From: Phlebiopsis flavidoalba
Taxonomy: Eukaryota; Basidiomycota; Agaricomycetes; Polyporales; Phanerochaetaceae
Direction of reading: 5' to 3'
NCBI GenBank assembly: GCA_035772785.1
Contig: JAOCPU010000022.1
Location: forward strand, 1 to 64,000
Length of the DNA: 64,000 nt
In this document: piece by piece, positions 34,107 through 45,072 of the stretch
Position numbering within the stretch: position 1 is the first letter of the stretch
How the letters are laid out: each line of letters begins with the position of its first letter
Notes under the pieces: generated by a model
What the model was told of the DNA's origin: nothing
The model's database searches: none
What the model saw: only the letters and a program-made list of their open reading frames with translations
Translations under genes and position numbers: made by a program

Positions 34107-36411
34107 ATGTCTTGGAAACACGCAACAGATCGACTCTCTGGACCTCTCTATCACTGGCTGCAGACATTCGCCTCAGCCTTCTACGACTTTGACTCTGACA
34201 AGATCGCGAGCGCGTTCCTCTCCAATGGATGGCTCCGGGACTCGCTCACCTTTACGTAGGGACAACCGACGCTACCCTTCAAGGCCGCCCCTAAGATCGC
34301 AGCGTACCTCCTTGCAAACGCGCACAACGCCCACGTCACCAACATCCGCCTCTCCGATGACCCCTTGCTCGCGCCTACACATCGCTCTGGGCCCCAAGAG
34401 AGCGTGTGGAGTTCGGTTTCGAGTATGAAACGGGCCTTGCGTGTGGAAACGAAGCGGCTATGTGCGAGACTTCGTCCGCGCTGCCGAACGCGTGGCTGGC
34501 TACGTGACAGTCCGGCTATGAATCATCCGCGACCGTCAAGGGACACGAGGAGTTGGTGCCAACCACGATTGGGAAGCAGAGGCAGAGGGAGGACGCACAT
34601 GGGCGATGGCAGAGCTCAACGTTGCGTCCGAGCAGGCTGCGTCGCGCCCGTCGGTGTTGATCGAGTAAGTGCCTTCAATATTTATAAACGCGCAGTGTTA
34701 ACAATTGATCGGGTAGTCGGAGGCTGGGCAGAACGTGTCGACGGTCGCCGCGCGGTTCGCGGCAGATTGCGGATTCCGACTTTGCTTTATCGAGCGCATG
34801 CGAGGATTGGCGACAATTGGCGGCCAGCGGTTACGATAGTTTGTGCCGCTCCATACGCCTAAAGAACACCAAACCGAACGTGAGTGCACAATCCGTGCAG
34901 ACGCAGGGGTGGATCCACATTGATGAGATGTTAGTGCTCTACCAACCCGAGGTTTTCCCAGTCCAACTGCCCGATTTTCACGCCACGCGACAAACTGCGC
35001 CGACTGGCTTGAGAGTTCTTACGCAGCAAAACCCAAAAGGATAATCGTTTTATCTACGTGGACCGCTCCACCATCGCACTCCTCGGCAAACCGGTCTACA
35101 GCACCCTCACAAAACGCTGGCGCGTCCACCATCCAGCGCGAGGGGACGCCCTCGTTGACCTGGAGCCCTGGCACGAACACATCATAATGGCCACCGGCGT
35201 CCTCGGCGCGCCCTGCACACCCACACTGCCACCCTGCCCCGATGGCGAGCAGTTCCAAGGACGCCGCACCATGCACTCCACCGCCTTCACCTCCGCGCGC
35301 CCGCTCGCAGGCCAACGCGTCGCCCTGATCGGCGCCGGGGAACAGCGCCCCCACGACATCGCGCGGGACCTCGTGCGCGCGCGCGCGCGCGTCCGTGACG
35401 ATGGCGCAGCGCTCCGCGACGTGCGTCGCGTCCATTGCGAACCACGACGCGCGCGGAGCCGGGGCGGTGTGGGCCCCGGGCGTGCCTGTCGATGTTGGGG
35501 ACCTCCGGTTCGCGGGGGACGCCGCTCTGGGTTTGTCAAGCAGACGATGATCGGGAGGCAGAAGGAGCAGTGGGAGGCGGAGCGGGAGCTGCATGCGCAG
35601 TTGCGCAAGGGCGGGTTCGAGCTTACGCTTGGGCCTGAGGGCGCGGGGCAGTTTATTATGGTCTGGGAGAGGTCGGGAGGTGCGTGCGTGGTCTCTTGCT
35701 CAGCGCGCGAGGGTTGGTGCTGATCGTGATTGCAGGATATTGTATGTGGCTGCCCTAACAGTATCTGTTTACAGAGGTGTTGAATACGCTGCAGGGCAGG
35801 ATAACGGCGTCGGGGCGCTGATCGGTTCGGGCGCGATCAAGGTCAAGCAGGGTCGCCAACCCGTCCGATACTCGCCCAACGGCCTCATCTTCGACGACGG
35901 CTCCGAGCTCGAAGCAGACAACACGATCATATTCTGGTCCGTTGTCGCTTCCCTCCTGTGTCCGACGACGCTGACACCAGACGAACAGCACGGGGTACAT
36001 CAAAATGGGACGCGAAGACGAACAAAGCAGATATTCGGCGCGGAAAATGATGGACGCGGTAGGCCCCGCGTGCACGGCCCTGGACCACGTGAGGTGGCGA
36101 GCTGAACGGCGTGTACCGTCCCCACTGCGCATTCTGGGGTAGGCCGTCCCACCTTGTAAGGGTCCACCGCATGTTTTTTGACTGAGACCGTTCCCAGCTG
36201 TGGTTTGCAGGGCCGCGAATTCTTTCTGCGCGAGGTTTTATGTCGAAGCAGATGGTGTGTTTGTCATTTCTATGCGCTCTGATTTAGTTGTTAATACGAA
36301 TTTTTGGGCGGTCATTCTAGGCTGTACTTGATCAAGGCGCAAGATCTTGGGTTTATTTACACGTCCCTCTCGAAGGCTATGCGAGGAATGTCCATCCGCG
36401 GCATAGAGTGA
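34107..36411 (+). CDS. Flavin-containing monooxygenase, tandem copy C, frame broken as read
   Basis: Start MSWKHATDRL at 34,107 leads to LYHWLQTFASAFYDFDSDKI and SNGWLRDSLTFT of the NTF2-like domain, then KIAAYLLANAHNAHVTNIRL. After an intron with a GTAAGT donor, a damaged FAD loop reads AGQN-STVAARF and RIGDNW. Later come TKRWRVHH, IIMATGVLGAPC, RTMHSTAFTSARPLAGQRVA followed by LIGAG (NADPH loop; its T-A-I-D part is damaged), MIGRQKEQWEAERELHAQLR, GFELTLGPEGAGQFIMVWER, an intron, GSGAIKVKQGRQPVRYSPNG and FDDGSELEADN. The final exon ends LIKAQDLGFIYTSL and stops near 36,411. The expected GY(T/S)NM and LWFAGG motifs are weaker than in copy B. Frame changes and some substitutions make its function doubtful. 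Confidence 0.8.
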
Positions 36412-36779
36412 ATTGTGTCCATCAACTCTCGAGTATGTAGTGGTGCGATTCACAATAAATACGAACATGTTTTGCGGGGAATGCTAACGAGAGCGCTAGT
36501 ACCGTACACTTCGGTTGCTGGGTGTTACATGGGCATATTCACAGAACACAAAAGTTACAGCTGGAGATGAATCTTGCAGACTAAACAATAGGAATGTCCT
36601 CAAGACATGCTGGATGGCTCTTTGTGATCGTGTTCAGAGCATCCATGTTTCTGTATGGCTAAGTCGGCTGTCAGCTATTGCGATTGCAAACAAGGTACAC
36701 ACGCGGGGTACATACGAGTAAACTAATTAGTGTTTGTCAGCTGGCCGGCTCCGCGTGGATGGTATGCAAGGGTTACTCA
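36412..36779. other. Convergent spacer
   Basis: Between the end of monooxygenase copy C (+) and the end of the secreted-protein paralogue (-). I see nothing beyond ordinary 3' flank. Confidence 0.4.
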
Positions 36780-37677
36780 CCGATGCGATTGGTTTGTGGT
36801 GATCGTGTTCACCGTTACATCAGTATTCGTCGTGGGGCATAAAAAGTTCCACCAGATACGAGCCGGCCTGGAGTACGTCCGCGTTTGACGTAAGTAAACG
36901 GTTGCCCATCGAGTCTGCAGGAGTCGAGTGAGTTTATTTGTTACTCCCATGACAAATAACTCTCACTGATTCCGAGGTTAGTCGAATGGCCATCCACGCT
37001 GAAGTTGATCTCTTTGCCGATAGGCTCGATGACAACCGTACTTCATCGCTCGATGTCTCTTTTCGGACTTTGCCGTACGAAGGACGCCGTGTTCACGCCC
37101 TGCCACGTCCCGGATCCTTCGTTGGTCTCAGGAGCTAAAATGTACGCCTCTGAGATATCCTCCTGAGCCAGGGGGTCAGCTCTGTCGCGTCGTCTGGGTA
37201 AGTTGTCTGAGCTCACAGTCTCTTTCGTAATAAACTAAGAGTCCATCGTAGCATCAGCAGTCGTGTACCTGAGGACAACGATACGCACGCTACACAGAAT
37301 GGGCGCTCCTCTTCACATCCGTCCCGCCTTGTGACTGTGAAAGTCGACGCGCACGGCCCCGTGGGGCTTTGCTCGTTATAAAAACAGCGGTACAACCAGC
37401 CCCCCGTGCGACGTGGAAAAGTCGTGGGGGCGTCGTAATAAAACAGAAAGCCGTTCACGCGACGTCTGCAGTGTCCCGAAGGTTGGCCTGACATCTGCGC
37501 TCAGCCTGATGTGCTACTCACAGCTCCCAAAGTATATGTTGTCATGTGAACTCAACCTTGCAAGACCGGGGGCCTCAAGCCGCAGGCCTCGCCGCACCGG
37601 CGAAGTGGTGGTGTAACGCCGTGCGAGGCCACGGCGACGTGTCGGCCGAACACCGCCGTCGCGCTACCCGGGGGCAT
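36780..37677 (-). CDS. Unknown probably secreted protein, paralogue 2 (inverted copy), frame broken as read
   Basis: Read on the minus strand, its exons match the gene at 41,229-42,455. GLRLEAPGLA and HDNIYFGS correspond to GLRVECPAIG and DNIAFGR; NGFLFYYD to EGFLVSYHD; FYNEQSPTG to FYNNESPRA; EERPFCV to NKSPFCV; APETNEGSGTWQ to SPDTNDGSGVWQ; SSDEV and VVIEPIGKEINFSVDG to SSDEV and IVMEPIGKEIIFDTNG; FTYV and ADVLQAGSYLVELF to FTYI and TNVIKAGQ. Introns fall at equivalent places. The start is at or before 37,677 and the C terminus is unclear after about 36,820. Protein similarity is partial and looks ancient, unlike a recent inversion. I recognise no domain. Confidence 0.62.
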
Positions 37678-40600
37678 TGAGTAAACGTGTGCAGCCGCTG
37701 GGTGAGTCTGGTCCAGGTAAGGAGTCCCGTCGAGGATCATCGATGTCAGCTCTGGATGGAAGATGGATGGGCCGCGGTAAGCAAGCGATTGGGTGATAAT
37801 GCTGCTTTTAATAGCTCTGGTTGGGCCACCGGGGTTTAGGGAACGTCTCATAGAAAGGTCGTGGCTGGATATATACTTGGACGATGCGGTGGAGGCTATG
37901 CCACAGTTTGTTGTTGTTGGGAGGTGCAAGCTACGCCACGACAATGGGGTCCGCAAGAATCAGTCATTGAACTCGGGGATCGTGATCGGAAGAGTTACCC
38001 CGCCTGAGCAATGAGGTTCTGTCACGGTGGCAGCCCCCAAGTCCACACAAAACTGCCATGCAACGGAAACTCAAATCTCTCCAAGTAGACTGTCTCCAGC
38101 ACGCAAAGCAAATCACCAATCCGGGCGAGGCCAAGGCTAGGACGTGAACATCGAAAGACTCGCCTTCTGCCTTTGGCTAATTTGCAACTTTTCAAACTAG
38201 CTCGAACATCAAATGGAGCGGCTCTATAGATTGCTATTGAGACGTAATGAAGGAGTTAGGCCTGTCGGATTATGGAACAAAATGTGATCTGTCGCGGCTG
38301 GTACCTGGTGTGGGAGTGTGGGGGTTGGATGAGCATTATGCAGGAAGTAATCCGGACCAAAACCAAGATTAAAAAGGCACCCACCAAAAAAAAAAAAAAA
38401 GGCGGTCAGCAAGGGTAATAAACCACTGCATTTGTCGTGCGCTTTGTAACTTCGCTTTTGTTCAGGAAAATTCGGACCACAACGAGCCTTCATAAATCAC
38501 TTTGCCGTAGTTTGAACACTTCAAGTTGGAGCGCAACAGCATAGTTTGAATAATATTCAATCCTCAGTCACAACCTCTTGAGGCTGATCATTGGGTATTA
38601 TGACTGTGAAGACTGCTTGCAAGCACTTCGTCCCCAAAGTCGGCGGTTGCGTGGGAAACTAGCCGAAACCTGTGCAGTTGCTTGATTTGGGCTGGTCAAA
38701 AAGAATAACCACGGTCTTAGAGCTCATGTCAGCGAATAGAGAAACCCACAATTCGTTATTCAAATTGTTCTGAAAGCAAATTTGGCAAAAGAAAAGGAAT
38801 ATGACTGAGGAGAAATTAACGAATTACACACCTAGCCAAGGGGCCCTCGGGATTTAAGGCCCAACCCGATGCAGGGAGTGGGGGTGGTGGGAGGTACATG
38901 CATTGCGACGCCCTTAAACATATTTCGAAAAACCAATTATATACCACTTTTATTCACTTTGGATGTGCCTTACTAGTGTACTTCTTTGTAGTCAGTACAT
39001 ATAGTTCCACACCATTTCACTTGCAGAAACCAGACGTGGTTTGATGTGAAACACCATATATGGACGGCGCTTACGCCTCAGTGACGCCCAGATCAAGAAT
39101 GCCATTGACATGAGGCCGCCAGCCAGTCAAGGAAAGGTTGTGTATAAGGTTACTTTTATGTATTCAAGCTCAGTGATGATATAGTAGTTTCACTCCTTTT
39201 ATATGCATTTTATTTGAGAAGAAAATCAATTTTATTCGTCATAAAATCGTAAAAATAATAGGGAGGGGAGGGGGGGGTTGGTAGATGGCACCCTTAAGCG
39301 ATGTTAAAATTGCGGGCATCGGGTCGTGTATTCGCTTGTATTCCGATCGCCGAAGGGCCCCTTGCACCTAGCTGTAAAGCATGAGCATGCACACCATTCC
39401 ATAGATCCAGCCAACGAGCGCGTCGCTCCATTCCTTGAAAATACTCCATGCATTGAAGAAAGATATATCTTGATGAATTGTGCATGATTTGCACCAATAT
39501 TAAGTATAACCAGATCAAGACCAGATGCGCCCACCCGGCGAGACGAGATCTCCGGATCTAGGGCCTTGAAGCTGTATGAATGGATCGAACTCAAGAACCT
39601 TGTGGATTTTTCAAAACTGACCTTGTCACACAATTAGCCAGAGAATGGAGGCTGACGCATTCTCGGAATTCAATATGCCGCGTCTCGGCTAGACTGCCAA
39701 GCAGTCAGATCATGCACATGATATTGTCTGTAGGCGTAGACCTAGAGTTGACACCAAACTCATGCAAGTCATCAAGCCTTCATGATGAAAGGCGATTACG
39801 CTTGTGTCACATTCCCACGTCAACATTATGACATCAAATGGTAGCTCCCGTGCCTGTCATTTGTTCGCGATGAAGAGAGAACTTCATCAACAAATGTTGT
39901 ATCAAACCCTTGCCATTAATGATTCTGCTATACAAGCTTCAAATTTCAACCAGCTGTGCAAAGCTTCAGTCTCTTAAAGCCTCAAGGGGCTGAGTCCGAA
40001 GCTGAGCATGCCGTGAAAGTTGAAACTGGGTGCCAGTGTGCTTTGTAAGAAAGCACGTGCGCCGAGTGGGGAATAATCTACAACATTTTTGTTTACCACC
40101 GGTAGAGCAAGTGAGCTGTAGCACCGTATCAGTGAGAATATTTTGAGAAGCTCAATCGTGTTGCGCATTGAATAAGAAAGAGAAACGTGTGCTGATGGAG
40201 GTGCAAGCTCGAACCGGGTGGCGCTAAAGCGTTGGGAATCAGTGGGTTCCACCCCACCTTCACCCCGTCACCTTTACAGCCCACATTTGCCAGGTGCCTC
40301 CCGCTCGCGTGTTCCAGCTTGGTTCAAACCCCCCACTCACTGCTTCCAGTTCTCCATGAAATATGAGATGACCTGGTGCTTGGACCCCCACGGTACGTAC
40401 AGGGTCCCGTGCACAGTTCCTTGTCTGTAGGTTTGATAGGCTCATTTGTATGAACGAAGCGAAATGAGATGGCAGCCAGTGATGAGCAAACCTTCCAATA
40501 GTGCCGCGGATTCAACGCATAAGACAAGTTCTCACAGAACAGGGGCCAGCACTTAGACCAGAGTCAGGCGCTTCTCAATGGTCTGCTGAGGGCTAGCAGT

Positions 40601-41228
40601 GGAGGTAAGCATTGAGCAAGTTATCACGCTCAGAAATTAGGCGGAAAGTCTGCCCCCAGTGCTCGCTAACCCTCTCATAGCCCACAGTCCTTGCTGTAGG
40701 TTGTTAAGACACCAACCTAACAATGTAACTCATGGGGTGTGAGCACAGCATTCCGGAGTACTACGTGTACCCCTCGTGTTCGACTCGAATATGGGGCTTG
40801 TCAACTCTCCCGAGGCATGGAAGACACTCGTTCATTTCTCGCTCTTGACCAAAAGCCCTAGGTGAGCATTCGATCATCTAGACATGCCTTGGAGTGCTGT
40901 CTTCTCCACTTCCGGGGCTCTTGTAATACTTGGTAGATCGCACCCCAGATATATACCGCTACGGGTTTTACGTCGAAACAAGCTCACGGGCAAATCGTCA
41001 AGGTCATGCTTTGAAGCAGCCCATTCATCGGCAATTGAAAGTCTGACCTGTCTTGGCCCGTGGCAAGCTGAATCGATGTGTGGTACCTTGAAGTCGATAC
41101 AGTCTGGTTGACGCTTCACGCTTAGGTTGAGAGGTATAAAGACCGGCTCGACTGCGACAATTTGCACCCAGCTCACCAGCCCCTAGCCAGTTTTTACCAC
41201 CTCATTTCAACCACACTCAGTATCGACA
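37678..41228. other. Gene-poor interval
   Basis: About 3.5 kb without a convincing gene. It contains a run of 15 A, AT-rich stretches (38,500-39,250) and a G-rich tract near 39,260-39,278. Short open frames on both strands match nothing I know. The last few hundred bases should include the promoter of the secreted-protein gene at 41,229. It may hold degraded mobile DNA, but I found no paired repeats. Confidence 0.45.
38386..38400 (+). repeat. Homopolymer run of 15 A
   Basis: Fifteen A residues between CACC and GGCGG. No retroposon body with target duplication could be fitted to it. Length is unreliable for technical reasons. Confidence 0.85.
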
Positions 41229-42455
41229 TGAAGCTCAGACAACACTTCCTTTGTGGGACCAGATGTCCTCGCGTCTTAAGATCTACCCTCAGGTCTTTGT
41301 GTGCCGCCGCCCTGTTCTTTGTCGGTCACGCTTACCGACCACCACGCGAACCTGCGCGGTCTTCGCGTTGAATGCCCCGCCATCGGCAAGGAGTTCACCG
41401 ACAACATTGCTTTCGGACGCGGTAAGTCGACTCTGTGACCTTTTGCCCTGCGGAGTTTGACTCTAGCCACGTGTTCTAGACCCCGAGGGCTTTCTTGTTT
41501 CCTACCACGACCCGGCAAACGACTTGAACACCGCAAACAAGACGATTCACTATCACCGCCTTCTACAACAACGAGAGCCCGCGCGCTGTCCGCGTAGATT
41601 TCCACAGCTTGAAGGCTGACGGAAGCGAGAACAAGAGTCCGTTCTGCGTCGTAAGTTGCCGTGGTAGCCAACCATTACTGTATTGTCCTGAGCTCACCAA
41701 CATCGTACAGTTCATGACGAGGCAAAACGGTACACCTCCTTCCATTGCTGTGACCTCTCCCGCTGACCTGTATTCATAGGAGCGGGCCTCAGCAATGAGT
41801 TCGTCACTTCCCCCGACACTAACGATGGAAGCGGTGTCTGGCAAGACGTCTTCGTCGCCTCTACTTACGGCAAGGTCCGCAAGGAGACGTCCTCTGATGA
41901 GGTCACTATTGTCATGGAGCCCATTGGGAAGGAGATCATCTTTGACACTAACGGACGCTCCAGCGCAAAGTCCATGAGTCAGTACTCTTGGTCCCGCTTA
42001 CCGTTTGATGTGCTCATGATACTCAAATCCGTCCCTTAGACACCATGGGCACATTCACTTATATCAATACAAACGTCATCAAGGCTGGACAGTGCAGGAT
42101 TGACTTCAACCCTGACCGCATCGTTTTGTGGACAACTCTCAGCAGTAAGCAAGGTGGTCGGATACGTGAGTACTGTCGGTTTTACGCCCAAAGTGCAGAG
42201 CTAACAGTGTTATGCTTTCACCTTCAGTTCATTCGTAAGTCTTACGAGAGAGTTTACGCAACCTAGACTCACCGATTCACAGCCGTTGCGCCTTTGGCGG
42301 CCCTCCAGGACTCCGTCTGGAACCAAGCCCAACGCCACGATCAAGGACATTCCTGTTGGCCCCCGCTTAATACCCCCCCCCCACATCTCTTCTGCCTCCG
42401 ATGTGCCCTGTACCCGTTATCACTGCGATGTAACAATATCAAGAACAAAATATGA
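41229..42455 (+). CDS. Unknown probably secreted protein, paralogue 1, frame broken as read
   Basis: The start MKLRQHFL is followed by a hydrophobic stretch (SLCAAALFFVG) that fits a signal peptide. One base change later the mature part begins TDHHANLRGLRVECPAIGKE. Well-formed GT-AG introns separate exons encoding PEGFLVSYHDPANDLNTANK, FYNNESPRAVRVDFHSLKAD with NKSPFCV, FMTRQN, then GLSNEFVTSPDTNDGSGVWQ and VTIVMEPIGKEIIFDTNG, MGTFTYINTNVIKAG with IDFNPDRIVLWTTLSS, and a short C-terminal exon. About 270 residues, rich in beta-strand-like patterns. Four or more single-base shifts break the frame. No family is recognised. The inverted paralogue at 36,780-37,677 supports the exon model. Confidence 0.65.
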
Positions 42456-43699
42456 TTGTGCACTCGTTATCATCGGCCTGATCTCTGTGGCGTGTCATAA
42501 CTGAACGTTTCTTACACGGTTTGCATCCCAAGAATACAGGGGCATTTACTGTGTGCTTACTAGATCTAAATGTTGGTCCAGGAGACATGGATAATCCAGG
42601 ATGGTTTGGGAGCGGCATCATTTGTTAAGGGGTGCGTTAAGTTACGTCCGCTGGTGCTGGTCGCGGGGCTGAAACTGATAATATTCTCGATTGAATGGGT
42701 GACTCTCTCCCGATAGATTCCCAATCCTCTCCTATATCCCGCCCTTACTAGTGAGTTTCTTTCGGTCACAATTAGCTCGAACGCGTCTACTTAAAATTTC
42801 CGCAACTCCCCTCCGTCTGGTATCGTACCAACCTACTAGTGGCAGCCTCCGAGTCACGTATCTGAGGGCATGCAGCGGGAGCCGAGGCAGCGTGTGAAGT
42901 AGAACCCTAAGGAGCTTGATTATTGACTACCCATAGTTCGTCGAATCTTCTCTGCTTCTACTAAGGACAACTCATCCCGGGTCAGCGTGCCATGATCCAG
43001 CATTGCATTACATCGCTATACCAGGTCCGGGACGCGCGTGAAACGGTCAAATGATGTTTGCAGTTGTGCAGCGTTCATACTAAACTTAGGAAGTGTGCGG
43101 CATGGAGCTTCAGGAGCTGCGTCGTTGGACGTTGGGGTCAGGTTAGAGACGACGCGCCTCCGAGCGTGAGGGTCTGCAAGCGGCTTGGGCTGAGAAAAGC
43201 AAGGCGACCATTGGCCGGGCGACATAAAGCTCATTTCCGGTCAGTGCGTCGTTTTCAGCCTGGAGCGACCATTTTGTCTTCCTCAAACGCGTGTCCCAGA
43301 CTGTGGAGAGACAAAGTCTTAGGAATGTCGCTGCTATACCGACCTGGTCAGTAACTGTCCGCTACACGCTCTGCGGTCCTTCCGACCTTCATGTTATGCG
43401 CATTGTTATCAATACGGATCTTTGTCACTGACCCCAGGGCTACTAGGGGATCCGTTCGACCGCCCTTACATCCCGTCCCCAACATATCATGTCGACAGGC
43501 CTCCTCCCGCCTCCGTGCTGATTTAATCGGAAAGGGAAGGCTGCACTAAAGGAGATTCTACATCATTTCAGTTACCCAATGTAGTGTAAAATAGGCGCAA
43601 ATGTGACTTGATTTTCTACGACGTACGTGGTGAATGCGTGAGAGTGCTCCTGTCAGCTACTGAGTGATGAGCGGTGAAAGGAGAGAGATATGAAATGTG
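42456..43699. other. Intergenic; right part belongs to a segmental duplication
   Basis: No gene seen. From about 43,300 the sequence aligns with 52,660 onward (for example GTCCTTCC-ACCTTCATGT, CAGTTAC-CAATGTAGTG, CAAATGTGACTT), so it is the shared 3' flank of the two WD40 genes. Confidence 0.55.
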
Positions 43700-44960
43700 T
43701 TTACGTGGGATTTGCAATGACCACTACCGGGTACTCGCCACGCTTACATCCCAAATAATCAAAGTACAATCCCGCGAGCCCGACACGACCCGCTGACTGT
43801 TCGGCGAGAACGAAACCGAGTTCACCCCGTACGTATGCCCGCGCAGCGGCTCGCCAACCGCCTCTCCTCCCAGTCCCAGCGTACCCACAGCTGAACCGTG
43901 CTGTCATGGGAGACCGGAGGCAATGTAATTTGCTATCAGGATGAAACCGCGACAGCATTTCACATCGCTGTTATGGCCGTGGATAGAGTGGACCGAGTAC
44001 CGTCTCGCCAGAGTCGGACGTCAACCCATACCATGACCGTCTTGTCCACAGACCCCGAGAACGACACAGCTTGCCGTCCGGCAGCGAACGGCAACGCTCA
44101 AGACCGGGAAAGAGTGCCCCTGAGCACCTTGACCTCCTTGTGAGTCTCAAAAAAGTCCCAGATTAACGGACCGTCTTTGGTCGCTCGAGATTCCCGAAGC
44201 AATCACAGCGTCCCGTGAGGAAGATCAAACGATCGAACGGACAAGACCGCGCCGATATCCCCGCGAACCGGCTCTCCACCATCGTGCGCCCCATCTCTGT
44301 ATCCCATATCCGCACCGTTTCGTCTACCGATCCAGAGACTACGTTGCTTGCCGTCTGGAGAGAACGCGACCGAGAGCACCGCGCCCTCATGTCCGGTGAG
44401 AGTCTGCAGGCATGCCGGCTGCTGTGCCGCCACATCCCAGATCCGGATGGTTTTGTCGGACGACGCGGAAGCCAGGCGCGTTCCGTCGGGCGGGAATGCA
44501 ACTGAGCGGGACCCAGGCGGTGTGCCCCCGAAGCGGCTCGCCGACGGGATGTCCCGTTTGCGCGTCCCATAGCCGGATGTGTTTTGTCGGCGGATGCGGA
44601 TGCGATGAGTTTACCGTCTCGCGAGTATGCCACAGAGGTCACAGCGGAGTAGTGACCCTGTATGGGAACATGAATCCGAAGCCTCTGTCGACCAAATGAG
44701 TGCGCGCTCGCCCACTTCAGGACATGTACTCACTTCCAAATGCCGTGATCATCTTGTCCTTCCATGCCGCATGTTCTATCCCGGCCGAATGAACCATGAC
44801 TCGATGTCCGTGCACATATATCGAGGCGTGTATTCCGGAGCGGAAGGAAAGACAGCGAGAGCTTCAAGGATGCTCTGCATCATTGAGCTTCGAGAGACAA
44901 CAAGTTGATGATCGTTGGTGTTGGTCTGAAGAGATCTCACAGCACGGAGTAGCAACGCAG
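43700..44960 (-). CDS. WD40-repeat protein, copy 1, frame broken or N-terminally truncated
   Basis: WD40 repeats fold into propellers that bind partners; in agaricomycetes such repeats often form the sensor part of NACHT/STAND proteins. On the minus strand the order is SLKLNDA-like linker, [20 protein letters not shown], a repeat ending [43 protein letters not shown], a damaged repeat with SGSVDKTV, then [20 protein letters not shown] and [15 protein letters not shown] at the end. At least five repeats are present. Multiple frame changes interrupt them. No NACHT or P-loop motif is seen upstream; instead a DUF2235 gene begins 110 bases away on the same strand. The same arrangement recurs at 53-57 kb. 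Confidence 0.72.
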
Positions 44961-45072
44961 CTCGCCGAGGGCCCCTCAGACATCCAATGATGGACTGCTG
45001 TCCAGCCGCTGAAGCTGCACGTTAGAGCCTGAAGCTTAGGAGTAGTGCGCTGTCATTACTTACTCGACAATG

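Noticed and set aside
40190..40440. Possible tRNA-derived SINE (GGTTCGAGC and GGTTCAAAC motifs)
   Set aside because: B-box-like words occur, but without an A box at the right distance and without target duplications or a tail.
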